This document shows positions 45,091-58,694 of a stretch of 64,000 bases of DNA, piece after piece (the stretch's first letter is position 1; every line of letters starts with the position of its first letter). This DNA is from Prorocentrum cordatum (taxonomy: Eukaryota > Sar > Dinophyceae > Prorocentrales > Prorocentraceae). Position numbers and translations under genes: made by a program. Below the pieces are notes generated by a model. That model made no database searches, had not been told where the DNA came from, and saw nothing but the letters and a program-made list of their open reading frames with translations. The DNA lies in NCBI GenBank assembly GCA_963575745.1, contig CAUYUJ010021073.1, forward strand, positions 1-64,000. The letters run 5' to 3'.

Positions 45091-46151
45091 TCCAAATGCA
45101 TGAATTACTAGTTCATGAGTGAACCATACAGAAGACCACTCATCCGAACTCAATAATCGAGATGGCAGAACCAGAAAACTCAAACCCACAAGCCATTGGA
45201 CGTCCGAAATCCCTAACATTCGACATTCGCCGCTGCGCCGCTCGCGCCCCCGCATCGCCGCGCGCGAATGCCCCCCCCCCTCCCCCTCCCCCCCAGCGCG
45301 CCCTGCTCGAACGAAGGAAATGCGCGGCCGCGCCGCGCGCGCGGCGCTGCGGCGCCCCCCTCGCCTGGCCCTCCAGTAGGGCGGTCGCCCTACCGAGCGC
45401 GGCGCGAAGGCGCCGCCGTTGCCTGAGCGGCCCCCGCCACCGCTGCGCGCCACGAGTTCCGCAATTGTTTTGCGTTCCACGCCGGATGCGGGGGGGCGAC
45501 CTCGGACTGGCGGCGTGCCAGCGCCATCCTGAATCTGCGCGGCGCGACCTCCAGCACTCGTGAAGCGGCGCGCCCGCAAGGGCGCGGCTGGCGGGTGGGC
45601 GCCTCGCCCTCCATGCCCGCTGCCCTCGGGCCCTTGGCCGCGCAGTGGAACTCGTCGACGGGCGCGACGACTCTGTCGAAGGGTTCGCCCTTCTCCGCGG
45701 AAGCGCCCCAATTCCCGCGGTTGATCGCGCGACTGGCACGGGCCGCGGCGCGTGCGATGGCCAACCATTTTGAATTGCCACCGCGCGATGCGGCCGCGTC
45801 GGAGCCAGCGGCCCGCGCCCCCGATGATCGGGCAAATCTGCCACAGGTCCGCCACGCTGTTCGGCGCCCGCGCGGAACTCGCGCGCCATCAGAACTCGCG
45901 TCCGAACGCGCGAACGCCATGTGGCGCTGGGTCGCAGACTCCGGGCGCGATTGGCTGCGGTGATCTGAATTCGTTGCTCGGCGGCCGGAAGGCAATCCCC
46001 GCTCCCTCCTCGCGCTTCCTGAACAGCCCCCGTGCGCTTGAAGCCATCTCCGCCCCGTGCGCTCAGGCGCGAAATTACGATGTCTGTCCCCTGCCTTGCA
46101 ATGCATGCGCGCGCTGCCCAGTGCGCCGCAAGCCCGCGCACTCCTCCGCGC

Positions 46152-46313
46152 ACTGGCGCTCGCTGTCCAGCGCCGAAAAATTGCGGGGTGCATTTCCCCA
46201 CCCGCGCGGCAAGCCCATGCACTCATCTACGAACTGGCGCTCGCTGTCCAGCGCCGAAAGACAGCGGAATGCATTCCTCCACCCGACGCGACGCGCCGCT
46301 GCCGCTGCGGAGG
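46152..46313 (-). repeat. 81-bp tandem duplication (27 codons)
   Basis: 'actggcgctcgctgtccagc' starts at 46152 and 46233. In one minus frame each unit reads SALDSERQ..(D/E)EC.GL(P/R)RG. The multiple-of-three length and conserved SALDSERQ favour coding, but frames on this GC-rich DNA are mostly open anyway. Copy B equivalent: 55610-55771. Confidence 0.6.
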
Positions 46314-47012
46314 TACACCTGGCCCCACGGGCGCCCATGCACCAAACGGCCTGCAGAAAGAATCGCGCTCGGGCGCCCCCGCGCGCCCGCGCGCGCTGCC
46401 GCTGGGCTACGCCGCCCATGTATGGATCCAAGACGTACTCCTCTCCCTCCTCTTCCGATTTCTGTTCCTATTCCTATTCCTCCTCCTCCTCCTCCCCCTC
46501 CGCCCATCCCTCCTCTTCCCCCTCCCCCATCCTCCTTTCCTCCTCCTCCTCCCCCACCCCCCCGCCCTCCTCCCCCATCCTCCGTTCCCCCCCAAAGCTT
46601 CCCGCTATCGCACTAACCAGGGCCAGCGATCGCGCCCGGGTGCCCGCTCGCGAGGGCCAGCTTGCGCCACCTTGAACTTCTCGGCACCTGTCGGCCTCGC
46701 GGGCCTTTGCGCGCTTGTGACTCCCGCCGCCGCCTTCCGCGGGCGACCCCGGCGAAGTCCCGCGCGACGCCGCTGCCTCCGCCGCCGCGGCGCTGGGCTG
46801 AAGAGGTCCACGCCGCCGCGGCACCGCGGCCATGGCAAGGCCGCCTGGCGCGGCTCGCAACTTCCGGGATCGCCCCCCCGCGGCGCCCCGCAACCCCCCG
46901 GCCGCGTCTGCGGAGCGGGAAAAAGCTTGGGGCGCACGCAAGCGGGGCTGCCCAAGGAAGCACCGCGCGCGCGAAGAAACGCCGATGCCCGAAAAGCTAT
47001 ATAATCAGGTAT

Positions 47013-47147
47013 CAGGTCCATGTACACACTGTTGGCCACGGCGTCTGCGGGCAAGAACGGGATCTTGGCGCGCTCCTCAAAGTAGAAGTTGCCCAACGAA
47101 CGGAGCATCAAAAGCGTCTTCCCCGCGCCCGTTTTGCGATCCACCAT
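47013..47147 (-). CDS. Exon of a putative P-loop ATPase (copy A)
   Basis: Minus frame reads MVDRKTGAGKTLLMLRSLGN, FYFEERAKIPFLPADAVANS and VYMDL. TGAGKT is a Walker A-type nucleotide-binding loop followed by an amphipathic helix and then a hydrophobic strand with Pro-Thr/Ala-Asp. I recall dinoflagellate proteins with this TGAGKT..NF.....K..FP.(D/E)AV..N.Y arrangement, so I judge it real. Walker B is not seen nearby. Exon ends are not resolved: no strong GT follows YMDL, so a GC or GA donor is likely. A further exon-like segment lies upstream on the same strand at about 47828-47724 (..RILAIRAAADEGPMVFDLSE.. then ISG|GTGCGC). Coding-like frames continue down to 45200, but exon order cannot be fixed by eye. 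Confidence 0.45.
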
Positions 47148-47723
47148 GCGCCCGAGTCCGGCCGCGCACGGCCGCTGATGGCCGAGGCGCCCGCGACGCT
47201 GCCGCCGCCGGCCGCTGGCCGAGGCGGCAAGCGTGTCGTCGCGCGCTCTGCCACTGGCGCCAGAACGCTGGGCGGTTGTTCCCGCGGCGCCGAACTGCGT
47301 CGGCCCGCGCCGCCCGCGGCCAACTGCGGACGCTGCGAAGCCCGATTTTGAACTGCCTTGCCGCGTCTATCCGCTGCCAGTTCTGCGGCATTAAAGAACG
47401 CGGTCCGTCCCGCGCAATCCGCCACGGGCCCTCTTGATCCCATGGCATGCCCGTAGGCGCGCTGGGAATCCACCTTGGGCGCAGGCCGCGGGCGCGCCGC
47501 CGCTTGTAGCCACCCTTGAACGCAGGCCCGATCCTGGCGCGCGCGAAGTGCACGAGCATCGGGGAAGCCCAATACTTTGACCCCGCTGGACAATCCGCCG
47601 CCCAGGCGCGCGCGACTGGCGCCGCGCGCACTGATCCCAGTGCGCGGCCAGCAATGGCGGTGCCCGCGAGGCGCCCGCGGGCGCCCCTGAGCGCAGATCT
47701 GGCCTCCGCGCGCCCACGCGCAC

Positions 47724-47828
47724 CCCACTGATCTGCTGCGCCAAGAACTCTTCGGAAAGATCGAACACCATCGGGCCTTCGTCGGCGGCCGCCCGGATGG
47801 CCAGTATCCTGTTCCTGTCCCGATCAGG
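47724..47828 (-). CDS. Candidate exon upstream of the P-loop exon (copy A)
   Basis: Minus frame DRNRILAIRAAADEGPMVFD then LSEEFLAQQISG, ending at a GT-type donor (AGTGGG|GTGCGC). Acidic/hydrophobic composition stands out from the Arg/Ala-rich background of the other frames. Likely same gene as the TGAGKT exon; no family recognised. Copy B equivalent: 57182-57286. Confidence 0.35.
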
Positions 47829-48039
47829 CGCGCGCAATTGCCCTCGTCGCCGGCGTCGCCATTGCCCTCGTCGTCGTCGCCATAAATCATCACCATCATG
47901 CATGATCGTAGCAATCGCCATCAACCATCAACATCGCCCTTCGCCATCACCGTCACCGTCGCGGCCGCGGTCGCGGCGGGGGACGAAAAGCCGCGGCAAG
48001 CGTTGCCGGCTGGCAGACTGGCCCGCGCGACGAGGGATT

Positions 48040-48430
48040 CGCTATAGCCTATACCCCATACCCTATACTCTGTACCCTATAATATACCCTGAACCCTAAA
48101 CCCTATACCCTGTACTCCTATACTCCTATACTCCTATACTCTATACTCCTATACTCTATACTCCTATACTCTATACCCCATACGCCCTGACCTGATACCC
48201 TGTACCTTCTACCCTATACCGCTATACGCTGTACCCTATACTCCCCTATGTCCTTCATCATATATCATATATCCTATACCCTATACCCTATACCCTATAC
48301 CTTCTACCCTATACCCTATACCCTATATCCTATATCCTATATCCTATATCATATATCCTATATCACCTATATCACCTATATCACCTCTATCCTATATCCT
48401 ATATCGTATATCCGATTCACATATTTTACA
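48040..48430. repeat. CCCTATACCCTATA / ACTCCTATACTC heptad-like repeats (copy A)
   Basis: ACCCTATACCCTATACCC, TACTCCTATACTCCTATA and CCTATATCCTATATC units. A single 'accctaaaccctata' is closest to a telomere repeat. Copy B: 57498-57888. Confidence 0.75.
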
Positions 48431-48638
48431 CTCCTAAACCATACTCCCTATACCGCCGACTCACGGCCTGCGGGGGCGGCGTGGGGGCGACGCGCGCGCG
48501 TGGTGCCCTTCCGTCTCCAAGCCCCGCGGAAGCTGGCTCCCGACTGTCATCCTGGGTGTTGGCCTTAAGCCCACCTACCATTTACTTCATATATCATATA
48601 TCATATGTCATACGCCCCTATGTCCCATATCTTATACC

Positions 48639-48738
48639 NNNNNNNNNNNNNNNNNNNNNNNNNNNNNNNNNNNNNNNNNNNNNNNNNNNNNNNNNNNNNN
48701 NNNNNNNNNNNNNNNNNNNNNNNNNNNNNNNNNNNNNN
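48639..48738. other. Assembly gap, exactly 100 N
   Basis: One hundred N between copy A and copy B. The round number indicates a fixed-length scaffolding gap, not a measured distance. Confidence 0.99.
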
Positions 48739-51700
48739 AGCTGAATCACTGAACTGGTGAATGCCTGAACGGGTGAATGGCGAAAACCTGAATGACTGAA
48801 ACGCTGAATGATCAAACCCTGAATCGTGAATGGGGAATTTTCAACTTAAGCTGAATCTGAATACGAGCCGGGGGACCCCTCGCACGAACCGGGAGGCCTC
48901 GATACGAGCCGGTTCGCCCTCGTACGAGCCGGGGGTTCTCATTCAGGATGTTGTTTCGGGTGCCGTTTCAGATTCATGCTGTTTCAGCTGTTGTTTCGAA
49001 ATGCTGTTTCAGTTTCATTCCTTCGACGGATCGCCATTCACGAATGACCATTCCGAGTTCGTAGATAATGATCCTTCGGCGCTCTGACATGGCATCCTGC
49101 GCGCCTCATGCCGATAGAGAACGGGCGGCTGCAACCACGCTGTTGAGTCTATCCGTAGCCCGCATCGCCCATCCTGCCTTCCTACATGCACATCCGATAC
49201 ACGCTTTCACCCCCCTCCTCCACCCTCCACATCCTGCCCCTCTTCCAGCCCCTCCGCCTGCCCCCTCCCCCTCTCTCCTCCTGCCCCCCCCCCTCCCCCT
49301 CGCATCCCCGCCCACCCCCTCGTCATCCACCCCCTCCTCCTCGACCCCCTCGCCATCTCTCCCACCATCCACATCCTACTCCTCCCCCCAAACAGCCCCC
49401 TGCAATCCCCCCAGCGCCCTCGCTCTCCATCAGCGCGCGATGCCGCGGCAGGACAAAGCCGCTCGACAAGAGATGGCGATGCTATGTGCTATATGTTCGA
49501 GGCCACCGCGCCTGCCAACTCTTGCTGCCTGGGGCTCGGGCGAGTGATTCTATCCGCGCGAGCGGGCGCGAGAGCTGTCTGGCCGCGCGAGCAGGCGTGG
49601 GAGCTCTGGCCACCCGAGCCGCCAGCAGGGGATACGTCGGGAAGCGGCTGCTGAGAAGGAACAGGAGACGATGGGCAAGGGGGCGAGGAGAGATGGGGTG
49701 GTGAATCGGATGAGGGGCGGGATAGCGAGGGAAAGAAGACGAGGTCACTGCGGAGAGGGCAGGGTGAACGAAGATGAGGAGAGATGACGACGAAGAGGAG
49801 CGGCTGTCAAGACATCGGTGATAACGATGCCATGAGAGCTCGAGGGTCTTGGCTGCGGGGAAGGGGTGGCGAGGCGGAGAGGGGCAAGGGGGATCGCAAC
49901 TCAACGAAAAGCGCGAATGATCAGAATGAGAGATCCGTTCGGAGAGGGGCGAAGCGGCCGTGAGCAACCAAAATTTGGTCACCCGAGTGAGGGCCCCCGA
50001 ACTAGGTCACTGCTCATCTGTCAATACGGGCAGGGCCAACTTCAGCTGCTCTTTGAAGTTGGGGTCGAAATATTTCATGTGCCGATTCGCGACGGATGAG
50101 GGGGAACGGATCGGAGCAGGGGGGGAGAATGCGGAGAAGGAATGAAGGGGCAACATATGGGGTACTGCATGAGGTTGCCCGCCAAGGCCATCAGATATCG
50201 AATGCGTTTAGCTCTCTTCCACAAACGGCGCCACCTGTACTCCGCCTTTGAGGGCACCTCCGAGAACCCATGATCATCGAAAGATGCGCCATCCTCGTTG
50301 AGCCCCATGGGCGCGGGATGTCTGGTGCCGAGAGATTCGGAAAAGGGCAACTCGAGCCCCATGCAGACGGAAGACGCCGGGGGCGCAGATGGGGCGGGAG
50401 ACAGGGAGAGGCGACAGGGGGGCAGGGGAACAGGAGGGACAGGAGGGGCAGGGAGAGGAAAAGCCGCCAACGTCCTACCTGGTTCTCCTTCCTTCCAGCC
50501 GGCGCCAGCATGGGCGTCGTCTGCATCCATCGTCCGTAATCGGCGTCGGTCTTTGAACGTCGATCGTCGTCGTCATCGTCGTCGGTTTAGCCGTCGTCCA
50601 TGCGACTCTCCTCATCACGGGGCATCCTCTTCCATCCTCCCTCTCCGCCTCCTCTTTCTCCTCCTCCGCCTCGCCTATCTCTGACTGCCCCCGGGGCAGC
50701 CTTTGCCCTCCTGCCGCCTGCGCAGCTCAATAGGTGGACTGCCTCGCGACATCCAAGCGCGAGCTCAGGCGCCCGACCGCGCTGCCGCTCTTGGCCTGGC
50801 GCGCGCGCATGGCGGGGCATGGGCTCGGGGGCGGCCAGGGCGGCCGCGCGGGGGCGCGAGGAGAGTGGGCGTCGACGTCGTCGGCGGCGATGTCTGAATC
50901 GCCGTCGGAGGTGTCGTCGGCGTCGCCGTCGCGGAAAGAGCAGCAGGATCAAGAGTCGGCAAGGGGGGGTGGGGGCGGGGATGGGCGGGGGCAGATGGCA
51001 GGACAGAGCACGGGGGCGGGAACGCAAGGGGCAAGGTGGAGGGCAAGGTGGGGGGCTGGGGAGGGAGGTAGGGGGCGAGAGGGCAGGCGGGGGCAGGGGG
51101 GGCGAGGAGGGACGGGGATGAGGACACAGGGAATCGAAAAAGAGCAGGAAGGGATGAGATCAGGAGAGATGAGAGAGGAGAAAGGAGAGATAAGGAGTAG
51201 GAGGAGAGAGGGCTGCAAATCGAGATAAGTCAAGGCCCCAAATCTCCCTTGCCACTCCGGCATCGTGAACCACGCGCAGAATCATCCAGGATCGTGGTTG
51301 CATACACGTCAGGTACCCTACGCCTGCTGGCTAATCGCAACTGCCTATTGTATGTTGCCTATTGCCTATTGCCTAGCCAATTGACCCATTGAGCCATTGA
51401 GACGTGTTGACTGCCGAGTGCGAGTGCCGACTGTCGACTGTATACTTGCCCAGTACCCCATGTACCCTATACCCTATACCTTATACCCTACACCCAATAC
51501 CCTATACCCTATACCACCCTATACCCTATACCCCATACCCTACACCCTATACCCCTACACCCTTTCCCTTTTGTTTACCATATGTCATATACCATATACC
51601 ATATTACAAATTACATACTACATATTACATATTACATATTACATATTACCATATACCATATACATTATACCTTATACAGTTTACATTACACACTATACGT

Positions 51701-54700
51701 TTATACCCTGACACGTTATACTATACCCATTACACACTATACCATTACACCGTGATACGTTACCATTTATATTTTATAAGTTACAATCGTATAAACTATA
51801 ACATATACCTTATCTGATATATGCATAGATCATACATGCGGATATGATATATGATATATGATATATGATATATGCATATATCATATATATATACATATAT
51901 CATATATACATATATGATACATGCATATATCATATATCATACACCATATATCATACGATATATGCAAGCTGCATACATCAAATATCATGTATGATATGTC
52001 ATACAGCATGTCCATATTTGAAATATGCATATATGCATATATCATATATCATATATGTAATATGATACATGATATATGCATATACCATATATCATATATC
52101 ATATATCGTATATCAAATATCATATATGATAAATGATATACGATATACGCATATTCGCATATTCATATATCATATATGGTATATGCAAATATCCAATATC
52201 TTATGTATACAGAAATCATTTATCATAGATCACGCATGCATATATCATCTACCATCGATCGTACATAATGCACGCATATAACATATGTCCCAAATCATAT
52301 CCTATATCATACATCGTATACCCTATACCCTCACCCCTTACATATGATACGTTATGCCGTATACCGGATACCCGCACACCGTATACCCAATACGTCATAC
52401 ACCCATGAAGTTCTGCACGCTCATTATTCATTTGAGATTGTTTATCCTATATGGCATCGTGTAATACCATATAATCAATATGTAATAATTTATAATTGTA
52501 TCATATATCACATATTAAATGTTACATATTATGTGCGATATGTTATATGGCATATGTGTTACGTGTTATGTGATCTATGTTATGTAACTACTGAATATAA
52601 AATACAAAGTACAATCTATAAACGTATAACTTATGTCATATATTTTATAAGTACAGTTAAAAATATTCAAATTTGTATTTCCTATTTATAATGTAGAATG
52701 CATAAAATTTTATTCTATAATATCAGGGTATATTACATGACTATACACAATACGGTGCACACTATACATTATACAACTATACAACTATACACTTCACCCT
52801 ATAACACTATACAACCTTATACTATATCAACACAGAACTCCCCAACGCGCGCGCGGGTGACACGCGTCACCGCTCGGCCTCCTTAGCGAGCCACGGAAAA
52901 TTGTCAATCAGCTTGTGGAATTAAGCGTCGGCTTTTCCATTGTGGACAATCCCAAACCCCCCAACGTATAATATAGAATATATCATATAGAATGTCCTAT
53001 GCATACCCTATGACCCATATACCATATACCTTACACCTTATGCCCTATACCCTATACCCTTTACCATGCACCGTTCGCCCTCTACCCGGACCCCCTACCG
53101 CATATCACCCGTGTCACCCATGTGCCGTATCCATATGTCCATGTGCCATATGCCCATATGCCCATATCCCATATCCCATATCCCAATATCCCCATAGCCC
53201 ATAGCTCATATCCCTTATCCCAATATCCCAAAGGAAAACACAAGGGCATCGGGCAGTGGACGTTTGGCCATAGAAGGAAGTCATGGAATAACAAATAATG
53301 AATGAGGAATAGCAACTAATGAATGCATATTGGATGTTGGATATTGAATATTGAATATTGGATATTGAATATTGAGTTTTGTATATTGTATATCATATAT
53401 TGCATATTGCATAGTGTAATATTGTATATTGTACATGGTGGGTTGTATACGTTATGCTGGATATGGTAGATTGTACACTGTATATAGGCGATCGGGGTCT
53501 GGGATAGTATCCATACAGAATGCACACTGCATTTATCAGAGCTTAACACTACTTTGAAACCCACCCACCCACGCCCCACACCGCCCACCTGCGGCCAGGG
53601 GAAGGACGAGGTGGAAGGTCGAAGAAAGCGGGGGACCGGGCGACATCCCATTGGAATGGGGACCGCCCTCGCGAGATGTTCTACGCGGGCTCAGAGGGGC
53701 CCCCGACGGGGCGAGAGGGCCCGAAAAAAAAAAATGTTTCCCCACCCCCCCCCCCTTCTCCCCCGCCGCCATCCACGGCGCGCGAAAAACGGTGCATGAA
53801 CGCCCCGCGCGGGATGGCCCCAGGGAGCAAGACCGAGAAAAACAAATAAACCCTACGCAGAGGCCAAGGCGGAGGAACCGAACGACCCCAGGGGGAGGGG
53901 GCGGCGATCCACCGAGCACCCCCGTCGGAAACGATCCTAACAAGGTTAATCAGTGATGAATCGCCCAAATCATCAGATATCAAATCGTCAGTCCAAAATA
54001 AGAATTGCACAGTTTTCCATGTAGCTTTAAGCTTTGCGCTTGAAGACCCACTGCCTTTTACGTAAAACCCACTAACTCACTAACTCAATCTACGGCGCTC
54101 GAACATTCATTCTTGTACCACTAATCCCAAACCGTGAAACATGATTCAATAATATATAATAGTTAGTGTATATCAGCTAATATATAATAGATAATATATA
54201 ATATACCAATATACCTATGTACTATGTACTATATACCATATACCAATATACCATATACCAATATCTAAACTTACAATATTACATATTCCCATATCCAATA
54301 TTCAATATTCAATATATAGTATATCGTAAAACATATATCATAGATCATACACCATATATCATATATATCATATATATGATATATAATATATAATATATAA
54401 TATATTAATATATATATATATTATATAAATATATTAATACATATAATATATAATATATAATATACCATCTATCATATACCAACAGCTTAATATTCAACAC
54501 TCAATACTCGATATTCGATATCCAAGCTATAATGTATACTACATCATATCCAAATGCATGAATTACTAGTTCATGAGTGAACCATACAGAAGACCACTCA
54601 TCCGAACTCAATAATCGAGATGGCAGAACCAGAAAACTCAAACCCACAAGCCATTGGACGTCCGAAATCCCTAACATTCGACATTCGCCGCTGCGCCGCT

Positions 54701-56470
54701 CGCGCCCCCGCATCACCGCGCGCGAATGCCCCCTCCCCTCCCCCTCCCCCCCAGCGCGCCCTGCTCGAACGAAGGACATGCGCGGCCGCGCCGCGCGCGC
54801 GGCGCTGCGGCGCCCCCCTCGCCTGGCCCTCCAGTAGGGCGGTCGCCCTACCGAGCGCGGCGCGAAGGCGCCGCCGTTGCCTGAGCGGCCCCCGCCACCG
54901 CTGCGCGCCACGAGTTCCGCAATTGTTTTGCGTTCCACGCCGGATGCGGGGGGGCGACCTCGGACTGGCGGCGTGCCAGCGCCATCCTGAATCTGCGCGG
55001 CGCGACCTCCAGCACTCGCGAAGCGGCGCGCCCGCAAGGGCGCGGCTGGCGGGTGAGCGCCTCGCCCTCCATGCCCGCTGCCCTCGGGCCCTTGGCCGCG
55101 CAGTGGAACTCGTCGACGGGCGCGACGACTCTGTCGAAGGGTTCGCCCTTCTCCGCGGAAGCGCCCCAATTCCCGCGGTTGATCGCGCGACTGGCACGGG
55201 CCGCGGCGCGTGCGATGGCCAACCATTTTGAATTGCCACCGCGCGATGCGGCCGCGTCGGAGCCAGCGGCCCGCGCCCCCGATGATCGGGCAAATCTGCC
55301 ACAGGTCCGCCACGCTGTTCGGCGCCCGCGCGGAACTCGCGCGCCATCAGAACTCGCGTCCGAACGCGCGAACGCCATGTGGCGCTGGGTCGCAGACTCC
55401 GGGCGCGATTGGCTGCGGTGATCTGAATTCGTTGCTCGGCGGCCGGAAGGCAATCCCCGCTCCCTCCTCGCGCTTCCTGAACAGCCCCCGTGCGCTTGAA
55501 GCCATCTCCGCCCCGTGCGCTCAGGCGCGAAATTACGATGTCTGTCCCCTGCCTTGCAATGCATGCGCGCGCTGCCCAGTGCGCCGCAAGCCCGCGCACT
55601 CCTCCGCGCACTGGCGCTCGCTGTCCAGCGCCGAAAAATTGCGGGGTGCATTTCCCCACCCGCGCGGCAAGCCCATGCACTCATCTACGAACTGGCGCTC
55701 GCTGTCCAGCGCCGAAAGACAGCGGAATGCATTCCTCCACCCGACGCGACGCGCCGCTGCCGCTGCGGAGGTACACCTGGCCCCACGGGCGCCCATGCAC
55801 CAAACGGCCTGCAGAAAGAATCGCGCTCGGGCGCCCCCGCGCGCCCGCGCGCGCTGCCGCTGGGCTACGCCGCCCATGTATGGATCCAAGACGTACTCCT
55901 CTCCCTCCTCTTCCGATTTCTGTTCCTATTCCTATTCCTCCTCCTCCTCCTCCCCCTCCGCCCATCCCTCCTCTTCCCCCTCCCCCATCCTCCTTTCCTC
56001 CTCCTCCTCCCCCACCCCCCCGCCCTCCTCCCCCATCCTCCGTTCCCCCCCAAAGCTTCCCGCTATCGCACTAACCAGGGCCAGCGATCGCGCCCGGGTG
56101 CCCGCTCGCGAGGGCCAGCTTGCGCCACCTTGAACTTCTCGGCACCTGTCGGCCTCGCGGGCCTTTGCGCGCTCGTGACTCCCGCCGCCGCCTTCCGCGG
56201 GCGACCCCGGCGAAGTCCCGCGCGACGCCGCTGCCTCCGCCGCCGCGGCGCTGGGCTGAAGAGGTCCACGCCGCCGCGGCACCGCGGCCATGGCAAGGCC
56301 GCCTGGCGCGGCTCGCAACTTCCGGGATCGCCCCCCCGCGGCGCCCCGCAACCCCCCGGCCGCGTCTGCGGAGCGGGAAAAAGCTTGGGGCGCACGCAAG
56401 CGGGGCTGCCCAAGGAAGCACCGCGCGCGCGAAGAAACGCCGATGCCCGAAAAGCTATATAATCAGGTAT

Positions 56471-56605
56471 CAGGTCCATGTACACACTGTTGGCCACGGC
56501 GTCTGCGGGCAAGAACGGGATCTTGGCGCGCTCCTCAAAGTAGAAGTTGCCCAACGAACGGAGCATCAAAAGCGTCTTCCCCGCGCCCGTTTTGCGATCC
56601 ACCAT
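56471..56605 (-). CDS. Exon of a putative P-loop ATPase (copy B)
   Basis: Same exon as at 47013-47147, identical in its translated residues, displaced by 9458 bp. If the two blocks are one locus represented twice, this is not a second gene. Confidence 0.45.
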
Positions 56606-57181
56606 GCGCCCGAGTCCGGCCGCGCACGGCCGCTGATGGCCGAGGCGCCCGCGACGCTGCCGCCGCCGGCCGCTGGCCGAGGCGGCAAGCGTGTCGTCGC
56701 GCGCTCTGCCACTGGCGCCAGAACGCTGGGCGGTTGTTCCCGCGGCGCCGAACTGCGTCGGCCCGCGCCGCCCGCGGCCAACTGCGGACGCTGCGAAGCC
56801 CGATTTTGAACTGCCTTGCCGCGTCTATCCGCTGCCAGTTCTGCGGCATTAAAGAACGCGGTCCGTCCCGCGCAATCCGCCACGGGCCCTCTTGATCCCA
56901 TGGCATGCCCGTAGGCGCGCTGGGAATCCACCTTGGGCGCAGGCCGCGGGCGCGCCGCCGCTTGTAGCCACCCTTGAACGCAGGCCCGATCCTGGCGCGC
57001 GCGAAGTGCACGAGCATCGGGGAAGCCCAATACTTTGACCCCGCTGGACAATCCGCCGCCCAGGCGCGCGCGACTGGCGCCGCGCGCACTGATCCCAGTG
57101 CGCGGCCAGCAATGGCGGTGCCCGCGAGGCGCCCGCGGGCGCCCCTGAGCGCAGATCTGGCCTCCGCGCGCCCACGCGCAC

Positions 57182-57286
57182 CCCACTGATCTGCTGCGCC
57201 AAGAACTCTTCGGAAAGATCGAACACCATCGGGCCTTCGTCGGCGGCCGCCCGGATGGCCAGTATCCTGTTCCTGTCCCGATCAGG
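57182..57286 (-). CDS. Candidate exon upstream of the P-loop exon (copy B)
   Basis: Counterpart of 47724-47828, same translated residues and same GT-type donor. The same reservations apply. Confidence 0.35.
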
Positions 57287-58096
57287 CGCGCGCAATTGCC
57301 CTCGTCGCCGGCGTCGCCATTGCCCTCGTCGTCGTCGCCATAAATCATCACCATCATGCATGATCGTAGCAATCGCCATCAACCATCAACATCGCCCTTC
57401 GCCATCACCGTCACCGTCGCGGCCGCGGTCGCGGCGGGGGACGAAAAGCCGCGGCAAGCGTTGCCGGCTGGCAGACTGGCCCGCGCGACGAGGGATTCGC
57501 TATAGCCTATACCCCATACCCTATACTCTGTACCCTATAATATACCCTGAACCCTAAACCCTATACCCTGTACTCCTATACTCCTATACTCCTATACTCT
57601 ATACTCCTATACTCTATACTCCTATACTCTATACCCCATACGCCCTGACCTGATACCCTGTACCTTCTACCCTATACCGCTATACGCTGTACCCTATACT
57701 CCCCTATGTCCTTCATCATATATCATATATCCTATACCCTATACCCTATACCCTATACCTTCTACCCTATACCCTATACCCTATATCCTATATCCTATAT
57801 CCTATATCATATATCCTATATCACCTATATCACCTATATCACCTCTATCCTATATCCTATATCGTATATCCGATTCACATATTTTACACTCCTAAACCAT
57901 ACTCCCTATACCGCCGACTCACGGCCTGCGGGGGCGGCGTGGGGGCGACGCGCGCGCGTGGCGCCCTTCCGTCTCCAAGCCCCGCGGAAGCTGGCTCCCG
58001 ACTGTCATCCTGGGTGTTGGCCTTAAGCCCACCTACCATTTACTTCATATATCATATATCATATGTCATACGCCCCTACGTCCCATATCTTATACC

Positions 58097-58690
58097 CTAT
58101 GTCCTACATCATATATCATATATCTATATGATAAGTTCTATAGTTCTACATTATGTATCATTTTATCCTCTAATATAGTCATGGTTCTAACTGAATATAT
58201 TAATATATAATATATTTTTCATAATATACCGTATCATATATCACAAATCATCTATAATATCATATATCATATACCATCTATCATATATCATTAACCATAT
58301 GCAATATGAAACATGCATATACCATATACCATATACCATATATCATATATCAGTTATCGCTTATCCGCGTATCCTATATATGTCAGATATCATATGGTAT
58401 TTGTCATATATGATATATGCATATATGATATATGCATATATGCACATATGCACATATGCACATATGCACATATCACATATGCATACATCATATATCATAT
58501 ATCATATATCATATCTCATATATCATATCACATATTTCATATAGCATGTATCATATAATATATAATACATAATTCATATATCAAATATCCAACATTTATA
58601 TTTCATAATTCATATTTCTACATCTCTATATTCTATATTCTATATCCTATATCCTATATCATGTGTCCGATATACGATATACGAAATACG
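58097..58690. repeat. AT-rich cryptic satellite beyond copy B
   Basis: CATATATCATATATC and TATGCACATATGCACA units; unique to this side of the gap. Confidence 0.8.
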
Positions 58691-58694
58691 AAAC

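Larger units (their letters stand above)
39163..48638. repeat. Direct duplicate block, copy A (ends at the assembly gap)
   Basis: 9476 bp that reappears at 48739-58096. Coordinate offset is 9576 at the start, 9411 after the A-rich tract, 9464 after a 53-bp indel near 42545, then 9456 and 9458. Differences are few point changes and length changes in homopolymers or AT repeats. Copy A's right end falls exactly on the first N. Confidence 0.95.
48739..58096. repeat. Direct duplicate block, copy B (starts at the assembly gap)
   Basis: 9358 bp matching 39163-48638 in the same orientation and order. It begins on the first base after the gap and continues past the end of copy A into unique DNA at 58097. 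It lacks the 160-nt A-rich tract and has a 53-bp AT segment that copy A lacks. Confidence 0.95.

Noticed and set aside
48481-48815. Open frames crossing the N gap
   Set aside because: They contain undetermined residues from the 100-N gap and have no sequence support.
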